Source: Aquatica leii (Eukaryota; Arthropoda; Insecta; Coleoptera; Lampyridae). From it: DNA of 64,000 nucleotides. The position numbers and the translations under genes were made by a program. Under the pieces are notes generated by a model. That model was not told the origin of the DNA and did not search any database. It saw only the letters and a program-made list of their open reading frames with translations. Shown here piece after piece: positions 45,159 through 56,934 of this stretch. Position 1 is the stretch's first letter, and each line of letters starts with the position of its first letter. The stretch lies in contig CM069432.1 of the NCBI GenBank assembly GCA_035610365.1, positions 276,619,482 through 276,683,481 of the forward strand, given 5' to 3'.

Positions 45159-45787
45159 TGTTACGATTAAAAATAAATAATAACAAATTTAATTTGGCCT
45201 TTTTGTAAATTGTAGGTCAATATATTTCTTTCATAATTAAATCTAATAGTTTTGTAATCGCGGTTTTGTATATAGACGTTTTGGGTTACGCTAAAAAAAG
45301 GGAAAAAAAGAGAAATTCCCGAGCTTTTTGTCGTTTCGGAACCGGAGTAAGGACTATTGACGTAAGACGCTACTTGTCCGGCGAATTAAGCCCCCAAACT
45401 CGTGACACCAGCAGAATTTTGATTGCGGTTTTGATCATATAAAAAAAACAAAACTGTTCTCTGATTTATGTAATGAAATTGCTAAATGGCCATGAGGTAT
45501 TTTCTAGAAAATATTACTTTAATTTCATTTCTCTTAGGAAGATTAATTATAATGATTATGTGTTGCAATTTATGTTTTATGTACCTATCGTCCTGTCTGT
45601 GTTAATTTTGTCAGAAAGCGGATAGCAGCCTCCTGGTTTCGCTCTAGCTCGGAAACGTTTTTGGTTTGACTACTTGGGGCCCTCACAATGGTAATTTTTT
45701 TAATTGTCGCGATTAATTTTTTTTATCCCACCCCATCTGCCACAGCAGCCGATGCAAACCACAAAAATTATTTTTTTTGTTGTAACA
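45159..45787 (+). repeat. 5' LTR of a plus-strand gypsy element
   Basis: Starts TGTTACGATTAAA and ends TTTTTGTTGTAACA, 629 bp. A tRNA-type primer site follows 6 bases later and gag begins 100 bp on. Its last ~30 bases (GCAAACCACAAAAATTATTT then TGTAACA) recur at 53686-53717 at the far end of the same element. Confidence 0.75.
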
Positions 45788-45793
45788 ATAAAA

Positions 45794-45811
45794 TGGCGCC
45801 TAACGTGGGGC
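45794..45811 (+). other. Primer-binding site, tRNA-Lys type
   Basis: TGGCGCCTAACGTGGGGC has the form used by several insect gypsy elements primed by tRNA-Lys. It is at the right place just downstream of the LTR. Confidence 0.75.
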
Positions 45812-45887
45812 TTTCTCTAACAAAGCCGTATGATCAACTTATGAAAAATTACTGACGATTTTGTATATATTTAAGAATTACTTCAAA

Positions 45888-47090
45888 ATGAATGTTTATA
45901 GGTTAGCTCGCGATGAACTCGAATATGAGTTAACGGTTAGAGGAATTAGTAAGTTTTCGATAGAAACTGTAAACTAGATGCGAAAGAAACTTAGGGAATT
46001 TATTGTAAAAGAAAATTTTGGAGGTTTAGTTACTTCAGATTCTTTTAAACCAAATTTTGACGCGGAAATTCAAATTTGTACAGTAAAAGTTAAAAAGCTA
46101 AATAAAAGTTTGGTTGATTTTAAAGGATCTCCGCAATTTTCTGATGCAAAGATTGAAATCAAATTACATTATTTATAAGGCGGGTTAAACAGATTAAAAT
46201 TGTTAGTTAAAAGCGAAAACCAAATTGTTATCGAAACAGTAGATGAACTATTAGTACACCTAGGGAAGATCCAGGAATCTATAGATCAAATGAACGCTTA
46301 AGAAAACTAGTGTTGTTAAAAACGAGGCTAAAAAATTAACCGTAGCTGACATATCCGGGAGTAAACTTACTAGTAGATTAATTCCTGTGAACGAGTGGAA
46401 GAATATAAAGTTGCTAAAAATGTTTTTGATGTTGAACTTCAAAATTCTGTTATTGATTTACTTCATGGTAGTGCTCTTATTTGGTATAGATCGGTACGTT
46501 CGCAAATTAATTCGTGGTCAAAATTTGTATCTAGACCTAGACGGGAATATTTACCTTTTGATTACGAAACTGAATTGTGGAATGAGATTAAGGCAAGAGT
46601 ATAAGGATCTGAGGAACGAGTAGGGAACTATTTTGCTTGTATGATTAATTTCTTCGTAAGACTGCCTAGTCCACCAGCCAAGCAACGAAAGTTAGCCATT
46701 TCGCCGTATTACATTCGAGGAGTTGGTCTTCATAAGATGATCTATTGAAGTTGTGTAAAAAAATAAAGGAGTCGAAACAGTTGTCTTCTAATTTTAGGTC
46801 ACTGTCGGTGAATCAGGTCAATTTACTAGAACCGGATTTAGCTTGTCCTGTACAACCTAACTAAGTCGTTCGGAATTTTAGAGATGAAAATTTAGCAATG
46901 ATTAGTTCCGATATTCAATGTTGGAATTGTTTGGAAAAAGGCCGCACCTATCGCAATTATCGGAAGGCAAGAATAAGAACCTATTGTGTTCGTTCTGGTC
47001 AAGCTGACGTTACGAAATATTCGTGCGAAAAATGTTCGAGAAACGCAAGCGAAGTTCGATCAGGTGCCGGACGGCGACCTTAAATAATAA
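45888..47090 (+). pseudogene. Plus-strand gypsy gag relic
   Basis: ATG 45888 opens MNVYRLARDELEYELTVRGI, then RKKLREFIVKENFGGLV after a stop, an N-terminal module common in this gag group. After a deletion the capsid part reads VEEYKVAKNVFDVELQNSVI, GSALIWYRSVRSQINSW, REYLPFDYETELWNEIKAR and VGNYFACMINFFVRLPSPP in two frames. A knuckle-like region follows: CWNCLEKGRTYRNY (Cys-X2-Cys, with His lost) and CVRSGQADVTKYSCEKC. Many stops. It is a relative of the gag at 31521 and of that at 52011-52746. Confidence 0.8.
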
Positions 47091-47136
47091 ACCGGCTAAC
47101 GCATCGTGGGCGGCTTGGTTAGATTTCGTAGCAGTA

Positions 47137-47530
47137 GAGTTTAAGAAAACACACATTTTAAGTTTATTTAGTAAAAAAGGTAGGGACCCTCGTCCTTATT
47201 TAGAAGTAGATATTTTTGGTTATTTTTTAAAGCGGGTGCTGGATTCTGGTGCCAGTCAAACTGTTATAAGTAATTTAGGTTGGAAAAAGTTACAAAGTGT
47301 TAATTTAAATTTAGTTGGTAAGAAGAGTCTAGGGACAGTCGCTGATGGCAGACAATGTAAAGTATTAGATACTGTAAATTTATCAATTAAGCTAAAAGAT
47401 CGTATTTGAACAATTACAGTTTTAGGAGTAACCGACATAAACGAAGAGTTAATTTTAGGGATAGATTTTTGGAAAGATATGGACATTATTTCATCATTTC
47501 TACTTTCTACTAAAACCAATTCCACTTCTG
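47137..47530 (+). pseudogene. Plus-strand gypsy protease relic
   Basis: VLDSGASQTVISNLGWKKLQ carries the catalytic DSG near 47239. It continues with GTVADGRQCKVLDTVNLSIK, and after one stop near 47407 with ELILGIDFWKDMDI. This is the retroviral-type aspartic protease that precedes RT in gypsy elements. After 47530 coding similarity ends abruptly; the RT is missing and RNase H resumes only at 52986. Confidence 0.82.
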
Positions 47531-49089
47531 CTCCTACAGGGTCTGCTCCGTAGATTAGTTCCCTACCTAACTGGTATAAAACCCTTCTAAAAACAAAAAA
47601 GAATTAAATAAACGCGATAAAAGAAAATCGCATAAATAACCTCGATGTACTAACCTTGTATTTTGCTGTACTAAATAAATTACAAACAAAAAAAAGAGTT
47701 AAGAATAACTCCCACTACATATGTCCTTAACCCCAACAAGAAAAAGATAATCAATACTATTGGATCATACATATATATCTATCACGCAACACTGCGTTTT
47801 GGAAAAGGCCCGTACTTACTACTAAATTAAATAAATTACTTATACTAATAAACCCCAAAATAAAGATAAATGTAGAATTTTTTTTTAGTTTTAATTAAAA
47901 AAAAACAATATAAGAATAGCGATAAAACAACGTGCATCCGGTCGGAGAGTGAGGCATCAAACGCTTGATGTCCGCGTGCCCCAACATTAACCCCAAAATA
48001 ACTTATAGGGTACGCCCGTGGTGGAAATACAGAAACCCGCTGACTACTGCACCTACCGTCTCGCGTCACTGTATAAATAAAATTGTTCCGCCACTTACAT
48101 GTGTTTCGGCTAAGCTTTGTGATAGTATACAACAAAAACTCGAATCGCAAGGTACACGAGTAAGTAAAAATTATAATTGAATTACTGATTATATTATTAC
48201 AAAAAAAAATAAGGATGCCGAAGTCTTAACCTCGAATCGGTTCACGTAAGGTACTGATAGAAAGTTACAAAAACTGCTTACTATTCTTGTGCAGACGTTG
48301 CGTGGTCTCGACATCCCCAGCAGTGTCGGAGAGTTCGTGCGCTGCTACTTGGTCGATGGTGGTGTAGATCCCTCGGACGCCTCTGCATGCGAGTGGACTC
48401 AGGTGTCACAGGTGTGAAGCGTGCTTTGCCCTTGAGGTGCGGTGGTGAGTAGTTACACGTGGTGAAGGTTTAACTTTTACTTATAGATTACCCTGGTTGG
48501 GCGGTGGCAGTGCAAATAGTTTGATGAGCCTTGTGATCCTCGTTAAACGAGTGCTAGTGGTCGCAGTAATACCTCGTACACGTAAACGCAAAACTGCTGG
48601 TCACAAAAGAAGGTATGAACCACTATTATCCTTCATGTAGCAGTATTAATTCGAATAATCTTCAGCTGCAGTCGATGCCTTCAGCTTAAAACCAACTCGT
48701 TCCAGTTTATATTTCACCACACGGTCTTACTTTACCCAACACCACGAAGGAAGTGTATTAAAAATGTATTTCGTGCCTATGGTGATAAGCCTTATAATGA
48801 CTTTTTTAAAAATTTCTTTAAAAGTTAAAAATTGCAGGCAACCCACGCCACTCACACGCAATGAGAATAACTCGTCTAAAGGGAGTCGATGGCACGAGAA
48901 AACTAACCCGTTGCATAAATCCCACTATTGCCTACGAGAAATTTTCCTAAAATGTCACAATTCCCAAGCCTCAAATCTCCTGAGGGTGACATAGACATAA
49001 AATGTTCACAGATCGAGGCCAGATATGACACAAAACTATAACTATGCTACATGTACTCGCAACAACAAAAAAAAGAGAAAAAAAAAACT
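47531..49089. other. Non-coding, possibly 3' part of the minus-strand gypsy
   Basis: 1.5 kb without recognised protein. The patch 48290-48560 is GC-rich for this window. It may contain the untranslated 3' end or LTR of the minus-strand element, but I found no matching repeat on its other side. Confidence 0.4.
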
Positions 49090-50150
49090 CATAAGTCCAA
49101 GGAGAGAGGCATTTACGTACTATAAACGGTCCCAAGAACTTCGGTTCGTACTTTGAAATTTGGTACGCTGCACCGCTGACCCACTAGGAACCGAACATCT
49201 CGACGTCGAAAGTTGTAAAACCTTTTATTTTGTTCATACGCTGTGTCTAAACGTTTACGGACGTTAACGTACAGCTTCTCTAACGCTGTCTCCCGCTGTT
49301 TCAGGAACTAAATATCCCGGACCACGTTGTCTCCCAAGTTTTCGTGGTTCTTGTCACAACCTCGATCGAGAAAGATCTCCCGCCCAAAGTATACGAAATA
49401 TGGCGTCAGCTTAGCTTAGCTTAGTAGACTAGACTCGTGCCTAGATGTTCGGATGGCACATGCTACTTTCTGAAGTTGTTCGTCCCAACTGCGATGGTTA
49501 TCTGAAATTTATGACCTCAGCATGGTATGAACCACCTTGTGCGTTCGTTCTACAGCGTTGGCCTGAGCGTGGTAATGTGCTGTATAAGAGATCTTCACGT
49601 TAAAAGAGCCGGCAAGTTTTTTAAACGCGTGACTAGTGAATTGCCTCCCGTTGTTATATACAGGTGCCCCAAACAAACAAAAACGTTTTCCAGCAATAAC
49701 TTGCAAATTTACTAAAGTAATCAATGACCGATGAGATAAACATATTTCCGTGTAGCGATTTCGGCAAAGGACCAACAAGATCGACGCAAATTAACTGCCA
49801 CGGACGAACTACTTCCGATCGGCCTAACATTAGACCTGCTGGAGGTTTCTGCTCCGGTTTCGACGATACACATACTTTACAGTGACGGACATAAGTGACA
49901 ACATCCGCTTTAATCTTCGGCCAGTAGTATTGTGTAGCCACACGGTGGTAAGTTTTAAAAACGCTAGGATGACCGACTAGTGGCTAGTCGCGATTTTGTC
50001 TTATGATAGTTTGCCGTTGATCTTTCGGTACGACCAGTCTCCATTCAACCGCTTCTCCAGTGAGGTTAGGATAAGATGCCTTGATCAGCTTATATAATTT
50101 CTCTCCGTCCACCCGTCATAAAGGAAACTTGAGAGGATTTGCCCCGACCC
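49090..50150 (-). pseudogene. Minus-strand gypsy integrase
   Basis: Reading leftward: EAVEWRLVVPKDQRQTIIRQ, HPSVFKTYHRVATQYYWPKI and YVRHCKVC (H2C2 zinc finger, about 49870-50000). Then KPEQKPPAGLMLGRSEVVRP, CVDLVGPLPKS (first catalytic Asp), VYNNGRQFTSHAFKKLAG where DNG is expected, so the second Asp is Asn, and AQANAVERTHKVVHTML (Glu). A C-terminal part follows: YVNVRKRLDTAYEQNKRFYN and FRRRDVRFLVGQRC. A deletion removes sequence after the first Asp. The integrase would insert the cDNA; this one is inactive. Confidence 0.85.
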
Positions 50151-50239
50151 TTGCAACCATACGGCGATACCAACCATCCGCAATTTTGTCTACACTGATC
50201 GACTCTATTACTGGCACGGAACGAGACAAAACATCCGGC

Positions 50240-50715
50240 ACAACATGGTCTTTTCATTTACGGTGGATGACGTCAAAGTCGAACTGTTGAAGTTTCACAC
50301 TCCATCAAGCTAATCTTCCCGTTGGTTCTTTCAGTTCGTTTAGCCATCGTAAGCTAACATGGTCCGTTATGACTGTAAAATGACCTCCTTCTATGTAGGG
50401 TCGAAACTTTTCTATGGCGAATAAAACTGCTAAGCGTTCCTTCTCCGTCGTGCTAAAATTTCGTTCCGTCCGGTTCAGCGAACGACTGATGTAAGCGATT
50501 GTGTGTTTCCCATCATCGAACTCCTGCGTCAGAACACCTCCTAGTCCAAAATCGCTTGCGTCAGTTTGTACTAGTAAAGGTTTGGTAAAGTCCGGACATC
50601 GGAGAGCTGGCGCTGAAATTAAGTGCTCTATAATTAATTTAAAAGCTTCGTCGCATTCTTCGGTCCATATAAACTTTCGGATTTTCCGCAACATGTTGGT
50701 TAATGGCGACATCAC
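50240..50715 (-). pseudogene. Minus-strand gypsy RNase H
   Basis: A clean block with FIWTEECDEAFKLIIEHLIS, then LLVQTDASDFGLGGVLTQEF, AYISRSLNRTERNFSTTEKE and FTVITDHVSLRWLNELKEPT, ending GRLA and a stop. These are the acidic residues and the terminal TDH of Ty3/gypsy RNase H. Shortly after, KTMLCRMFCLVPCQ-like residues suggest the frame-shifted VVPDVLSRSVP segment. Confidence 0.88.
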
Positions 50716-51330
50716 TGACGAGAAATTCGAAACAAACCGCCTATACCAGTTTTTGGAACTGGAATACCTAAAATGGTCGAAACCTTTTCCGGATCGACTT
50801 GAAGACCGGATCTATCAACAACATACCCCAGTTCTGAACAACAAAGTTGGCACTTCGAACGACTAACTAGTAAATCGGCTTCTCGCAAACGTCTTAGTAC
50901 TTCCCGCAATACTTCCAGGTGTTTGTCGAAGTCTGGAGCGACGATGACGATATCATCTAAATACACAAAGACAAATGGGTCTAAATCGACACCAATCACT
51001 CTATCAATCAACCTCTGCCAAGTCGTTGGACAGTTGTGCAACCCGAACCGCATTCTTTAAAATTGGAATAAGCATCGATTAGGAACGGTAAGCGCAGTGA
51101 TAGAGCGCGATTTTTCTTCTACTGGGACGTGCCAATACGCATTCTTGATGTCCAGAGAACTTAGAAACATTGCGTCCCGTAGTTTATCAAACGTCGATAA
51201 GACATAGGGAAGAGGGTAAGCATCTCGCGTAGTAACTTTATTTACCTTTCTATAATCTAGGCAAAACCGCTAGGAACCATCCGCTTTCCTAACCATTACA
51301 ATTGGTGAACTCCACGCGGAAGACGAAAGT
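50716..51330 (-). pseudogene. Minus-strand gypsy reverse transcriptase
   Basis: Starts with SSAWSSPIVMVRKADGS (51270-51330), then DYRKVNKVTTRDAYPLPY, FLSSLDIKNAYWHVPVEEKS (first catalytic Asp) in a frame with stops, and MRFGLHNCPTTWQRLIDRVI. The catalytic YLDD lies at 50952-50963. CQLCCSELGYVVDRSGLQVD and VDPEKVSTILGIPVPKT complete it. Only a few lesions. Directly downstream is the RNase H, in the usual order. Confidence 0.9.
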
Positions 51331-51900
51331 TCAACGATTCCCTGTCGAAGCATATCATCTAACTTGGTATTCACGTATTTCTGTAGTGCTGGAGATATTG
51401 AATAATATCGTTGTTTTATAGGTTTGGCGTTGGTCCTGTTTATATGTTCGACCAAAGGTGTGCAACTTATTTTCGTCTGCTCTGGAATCATCTCCCGAAT
51501 GAGATTATCCAACTGTTCCCTTTGTGCCCGAGTGAGTCGAAGTGTTTCGTCAACAACACTTACTTCCGGCGAAGCACTAAATGACCACTCCCCATGTCGA
51601 AGATCTGGTACAATTCCCATCTTCTTCCAGAAATCGGCCCCTAAAATTAACAAGTGTGACAACGACGGAACAACAAGGACGTCCACAACTTTAACCCGAT
51701 CTCGCAAAGAAAAAGGTACACATGTACTACCAAGTACTGTACGTCTTTCTCCATTAGCCATATTACACGAATGGACATCTGCTTGGGCTAGTGAGAGTTC
51801 CTGACGCAACAACATCTCGTAACCAGGTTGACCCACAATAGTTCTGCTCTCCCCTGAATCCAACAATCCCTTGAAAACTTGATCGTGTACCTGTACTGTT
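51331..51900 (-). pseudogene. Minus-strand gypsy protease and RT leader
   Basis: LLDSGESRTIVGQPGYEMLL has the DSG of the aspartic protease, with Gly-Glu-Ser where Gly-Ala-Ser is more usual. Then NGERRTVLGSTCVPFSLRDR, LVVPSLSHLLILGADFWKKM and DLRHGEWSFS. Next comes the RT leader, LTRAQREQLDNLIREMIPEQ and PLVEHINRTNAKPIKQRYYS. It continues without break into the RT, a 198-codon clean frame. Confidence 0.88.
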
Positions 51901-52010
51901 AGGTAAGGCCTCCAACAACACTCGCTAATACAAAATCTAACTTAATCCTAGTACGATCTACAAAAAAATTGACGAGGTTTGCGGTACTTGATAATCGAAG
52001 ACTCGGCCAT

Positions 52011-52746
52011 TCATCGATTCGCCCCTTTGTTTCCCAAACGGCAGTTGGTACAGGTGCGTACGGTGACATCTAATGCTCCACAACGAAAGTATCTTAACTT
52101 CCTAGGTTCCTTGCAAGCTGCACGTTTATGTCCTTGTTTCCGGCAGTTAAAGCACGTGATGTTAGCTAACTCTACCCCTGAAGTCGACGGTACTGCTTCT
52201 ACGAAAGCTAAATCCGGCTCAAGTAGATGGCGATTACGGCGCAATGGTGGAGGTGCGAAGTTTTGCATGTAAGAACAACGTGTTTTAAGCTTACGGCCGT
52301 ACTGAAGCAGTTCTTCCTTAGAGGTAACTTCCACCATTGTCAAGTGATCCTGATAGAACGGTGTGATATTGCGCAACAGAATGCGTAGTTGTTGGAATTC
52401 AGACATTCGGAACGACATACGACTGAACATGGTTTCCATAACTGATAGGTAAATCCCCATGCTCTCGGTTTCCCCTTGTGTCAGCATTTTAATTTAGTCC
52501 AACAATCGCTCATCGTAGTTCACCGGCTGGAATTGGTCTCGCAATAACTTGACTAAGAATGGCCAATCAAAAGCTCGCCTACGATTTGCACGGTACCACA
52601 AAAGCGCCTCTCCGCAAAACAAATCTATACCCGAATTGAATAACTCCTCGAACGACACCTTTCGAGCAACTCTAAAATTTTCCACCTCTTCCAGGAATGC
52701 ACTCAGTGAGGTATCATCGTCGCCTGAAAATTTAACACCCCATTTA
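52011..52746 (-). pseudogene. Minus-strand gypsy gag
   Basis: Begins near 52746 at WGVKFSGDDDTSLSAFLEEV without its N-terminal module. Then FRVARKVSFEELFNSGIDLF, GEALLWYRANRRRAFDW, LRDQFQPVNYDERLLD, a stop, and TQGETESMGIYLSVMETMFS, LRILLRNITPFYQDHLTMVE. A zinc knuckle CFNCRKQGHKRAAC is complete; the second (CGALDVTVRTCTNC) is degraded. The block joins the protease at about 51900 through a frame change. Confidence 0.88.
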
Positions 52747-52985
52747 CATTGTAAAACAAAAAAAAACTGTAAATTTTAATAGATATTTATGCCTTTTTTA
52801 TTGCCTTTTTGGCAGCTTTAATATGCCTTTTATGCCACCTTATTTGGTATTTTTTCTTACATTACTATCCGCTCTTTAGTTCCCATGGTACAGAAGGTTT
52901 ATTAAAAATTTCGCCATTTGGGCGGCACCTTTAAATAAATTAAAAAACAAAACGTTAAATTTTATTGTGATAACTACGCCGAAAA
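52747..52985. other. AT-rich junction between the two gypsy elements
   Basis: Contains TATGCCTTTTTT, GCCTTTTTGGC and TATGCCTTTTATGCC, short imperfect repeats. No LTR of the minus-strand element is recognisable here. Confidence 0.4.
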
Positions 52986-53690
52986 CGCGTTTCGCGATAT
53001 TAAACAATGAACTTGAGTGTTTGGCTGTTTTGTGGGAAAGTGAAAAGATCCGCCCATATGTAGAAGGTACAAGGTTTCAGGTGATTTAAGGATCATCATT
53101 CTCTTTTATAGTTGCATAATCTTCAGAACCCTTCGGGACGCTTAGCTCGATGGTCGTTGCGTCTCCAAGGGTATGATTTTCAAATAACCGATAGAAAAGG
53201 GAGTAATCATGTGGTACCCGATGTGTTTTCACGATCAGTTTGTTTAATTGAGGTTCATCCAGAAGATAATTGGTATGAGGGATTATGGAACAAAATTTAT
53301 GAACCCGATAAATTTCCGAAATGGAGAGTTTCTGATGGACAAATTTTTAAAATTATTCACAGAGAGCCTCTCTTAACCAATCAGGAATCTTCCTAAAAAA
53401 TTTTGGTTCCGAAGAAACTAAAACAGCAGTGATGTTAGAAAATCATGACGCTCCAACTGCAAGTCACTTAAGATACTTCAAAGTTGTAAGACGGATTAAA
53501 CAACATTACTATAAGCCGCAAATGAATGCCGATATAGCCAGATATATTAGGAGCTGCGAAACTTGCAAAGCTCAAAAACCGGAACAGCATCCTCCAGCTG
53601 GTCTTATGTCTAAACGGGTGATATCTCGCCCATGGGAAGTCCTTTGTACGGATATTATTCGTCCGCTTCCACCGTCTTCGAATAGGCAAA
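52986..53690 (+). pseudogene. Plus-strand gypsy RNase H end and integrase start
   Basis: NELECLAVLWESEKIRPYVEG (with one frame change) and DHHSLLWLHNLQNPSGRLAR close the RNase H; WSLRLQGYDFQITDRKGSNH and VVPDVFSRSVC follow. Then WRVSDGQIFKIIHREPL and, after a shift, the integrase zinc finger HLRYFKVVRRIKQHYYKPQM and RYIRSCETCKAQKPEQHPPA. The catalytic core begins with ISRPWEVLCTDIIRPLPPSS. The protein then stops at the LTR-end sequence, so the rest of the core is deleted. RT between 47530 and here is absent. Confidence 0.85.
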
Positions 53691-53717
53691 CCACAAAAAT
53701 TATTTTTTTTTGTAACA
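53686..53717 (+). repeat. Remnant of 3' LTR end fused to pol
   Basis: GCAAACCACAAAAATTATTT, a T run and TGTAACA repeat the last bases of the LTR at 45159-45787. The integrase frame runs straight into it, so nearly the whole 3' LTR and the end of pol were lost in one deletion. No target duplication (TCGT versus CTGA). Confidence 0.7.
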
Positions 53718-55772
53718 CTGATTCTTTTCTTACAAAGTTTGCAACAAACTATAATTTTTATATCCGTTTAAAGTAAATTGTGTTATTAAAATGTCGTAAT
53801 TTTTTTATTTTGGTTATTTTAACTTAATCTTAATAATAAATGCAAGTTCACAAATCAAAGGTTATTTTGTCTTAAGAATCTTTATTGTAGAGATAGCTTT
53901 TTAAGACTAAACATAAATATAAAATTTTAATAACAAAAATTTATTTAACTTTACGATTTAAATTTTGTAGTAGTTAAAATTTAACCAGAAAATGAAAATT
54001 ATATTTTTTAAGCTAAAATATTTGCGAAGCAATAATGAATTAAAATATTTTATTTTATTTAAGTTACGTTTGCTGCACTTTTTTATTAATGCCAAAACTG
54101 CAAATATCATGCCTTCATCATATTATAACATTTTTATCTAATATTCTTTTATCTGTTTTCTATTAAAGTCTAGACGGTATCATAAAATTTGTGCAAACAA
54201 AATTTAAGTTTACTTATTTACAAATTTTACCATAAATAAAATGTGATGTTATTAGCATAGAAGCTTTTTCAAACTTCAGATGAACCATATTGTTTATGTA
54301 CAGTTTAAGATTTAATATTTATCTTTAATCTAAAATATCTAATTAGAAAATAAGTTTAAAAACACTTAACAAATTAACGTTTCGGTTGCTAAAATAATTT
54401 AAAAAAATTAATTAACTTGTTTATAACTTTCTGAATAAAGTTGCAGATCTAAAAAGGAACTAAAAAAAATTGTAAATATAAAGTTATGAATGTCAAAATG
54501 CATGTAAGTTATCAATAGAATGATTTAGATGAAAATAATTATCGTTATTCTAAATAAATTTAGAAAATTTGTGGAACCATTGAGTCATCTTAAAAAAATT
54601 ACAACAAATAAAAATACATAGTTTTAATTTATAAATATATAACAATAAAAATCACAAATGAAGTAAAATCTAATTCCCTTTGTACCTTGCTATGTTATAA
54701 CTAAATAATCTCCATAACTAAATATTACATTCTACAGAACTAAATAATCTTGTTATATTATCGTATGCCATACTATTGCTTATTTCATTACCTACAGTTC
54801 TCATTGTAACATGCATAACTCTTGTAATAACTAAATTTTATTACATTACTATTTTATAAATTCATTTACAATTTAAATTTAAATTTTAACATCTAGAAAT
54901 GTGGGACAATTATAATTTGTTTTATTGTTTATAATAAATTTAAATAAATTAAATTTCCATCTTTAAAATTGGAATATCAACAAAAAACTAAAAATAGCAT
55001 AAGTTAGAAAACAATAAAAGAATAATGGGTATAATTTAAAGTTACCCTAGACTAGATTCTTACATGTAATGATCAATGTTAAAAAAACAAAGATGTAGAT
55101 ACAAACAAGAAACAATTTACTTTGGAAACTATCGAGCAATCAATCAAATGGAATAAGAATAAATGCTTCTCCGCTAGTTCAGTATGAAAACCAATCAAAA
55201 TACACTAGACACGTTGATACTGCACTAAAAAAACATGCAATCTAGTAAAAAAATGTCTGAAATTCAAGACCAATATAAAATATCCATAGCCTAGAATAAA
55301 TACCTCGTCCATTCACTGCCGCACCGATACATAGTGGCGCCTGTGTGCATTTGTGCAAAAATTTTCATGGAGCCCATGAAAATTATAGCTCAAAAAATTT
55401 TTTGGTATTGTTAAACAAAAAGTTAAGTAAAAACAAACAAACAAAAAATATAAAAATGGTAAATATACAAATCAAATACACTATACAAGATATGTTAATA
55501 TATATGTAAATGCAATGTTATAACTCTTTAAAAAAACTGGTGTGGTCACCACACGACCTTCCTATAAGGAATGATGAAGGAATGTCTACATATTTTTTAA
55601 GGTTATGTTGTCATAAAACCATTTTGAAATGATATGTACACGTTTGTATTGATTTCCTAGCTTGCTATAAATTTTTTGAAAGTTTTCTTCTCGATTTCAT
55701 TAAGATCATATCAACTAACCCTTATATTTGTGCACTTTGATTTTACTTACCACTTTAGTAAATTAGTAAAAA
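53718..55772. other. Long AT-rich stretch
   Basis: About 2 kb of very AT-rich DNA with no recognisable repeat or coding block. A less AT-rich patch at 55300-55360 shows no domain. Confidence 0.5.
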
Positions 55773-56104
55773 AAATCGTCCCTGGCAGGATTCAAAACTA
55801 TATTACATTCATTCATTTTAAATTACAAATTAAATATCTGATCAACTGTTAATGCTAGAAATTTTTTTATTTGAATAAATTTTTAGGAAGAATTATCTCT
55901 ATAAGAAACTGTAAAAATAACTCGAATAATTTACATACGTATAAAATTATATAAGAAAAACTGTTAAAAAAGCGAATACACCCCCTTTCGGTTTCTTTAT
56001 CAAACCCATCTTTTGATAAAGCAGAGAGAATATAAAAAGCCAGCTCCATACCAAATTTCAGGTTACTAAGACTTTTGGTTCGAGAGTTATCGTGAGTACA
56101 TCCA
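55773..56104 (+). repeat. 330 bp interspersed repeat, copy 2
   Basis: Full-length match to the copy at 6181: GCAGGATTC start, AATAAATTTTTAGGAAGAAT, TTTACATACGTATAAAATTA, ACACCCCCTTTCGG, CATCTTTTGATAAAG and GAGAGTTATCGTGAGTACAT end. Confidence 0.75.
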
Positions 56105-56229
56105 AAAATAATTTAAATAAGATGCAGCACTCTGTATATAAACAAGTTAAAAGAATATCGAGAAAAACTGTTATTTTTAAACGTATCTTGTTTTCCCTTC
56201 AAGATATGGAATTTTAACTTAAAAAAACT

Positions 56230-56425
56230 CGTCGCAAGCAGAATTTAAACCTAGGATTATATATGGAATTCACTTTAAATTATAAATCAAATACCTAATA
56301 AACTGTTAATATGTTAAAAAAAATTATTTTAATAAATTGTTAGAAAGTATTAACTTTATAAGGAACTGTAACTATAATTCAGATAATTTACATACGTACA
56401 AAATTATTTAAGAAAAACTGTCATA
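56230..56425 (+). repeat. 330 bp repeat, copy 3 (3' truncated)
   Basis: Carries the first ~195 bases (AGCAGAATTTAAACCTAGGA ... TTACATACGTACAAAATTAT) and then diverges after AAAACTGTCATAATGG. Confidence 0.65.
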
Positions 56426-56539
56426 ATGGATTTATTATGAGTTTAATAAAAACAATTAACACGTTTAATTGTCCCTCTATTGATAAAAATTAATTGTCGT
56501 TAATTTAAAATAATAATACAATTTAAAAAAGCATTAACC

Positions 56540-56610
56540 CACATTGGGATTTGAACCTTTCTACGTAGCGGCTCTATTACTGCAGTCGTACGATTGATGT
56601 CACTAAAGCA
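56540..56610 (-). repeat. tRNA-like B-box sequence, possible SINE head
   Basis: On the minus strand AGAAAGGTTCAAATCCCAAT contains the Pol III B box GGTTCAAATCC, with a GC-rich stretch upstream (CGACTGCAGTAATAGAGCCG). The rest does not fold into a convincing tRNA by eye. Confidence 0.3.
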
Positions 56611-56934
56611 AAGTGACTATTAGTGATACATTCTTGACATCTGTATTTTAAACTAACCTTTTTACTACGCGATACATTTTTGAAAATATTTTTTATATTT
56701 GTTATTACATTTTGAGAATTATTATGCAAATGGTTCTCTGATAAACATTGTCATATGTTCTGATACCGGAAATAACTTAAAAACACTTTGGGGACATATA
56801 AATCAAAATTTTCAAATTCCCCATGTTAATCTGTATGCTTCAGAATTTCTAGGACTCACGATATAAACAAACCAAAAGAATATATAGAGAAAAATTGTTG
56901 TTTTTTTAACGTATGAAGCCTTTTCTAAAAGAAA

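Noticed and set aside
47965-48180. 71-codon plus-strand ORF near the minus-strand gypsy end
   Set aside because: No domain. A weak resemblance of GTGGTGGAAATACAGAAACC to 39430-39450 was too short to define a repeat.
45155-53721. Target duplication for the plus-strand gypsy element
   Set aside because: Flanking bases TCGT and CTGA do not match; the 3' end is a deletion remnant, so boundaries are uncertain.
56540-56610. A tRNA gene on the minus strand
   Set aside because: Only a B box is convincing. No acceptor stem or anticodon arm could be paired by eye.
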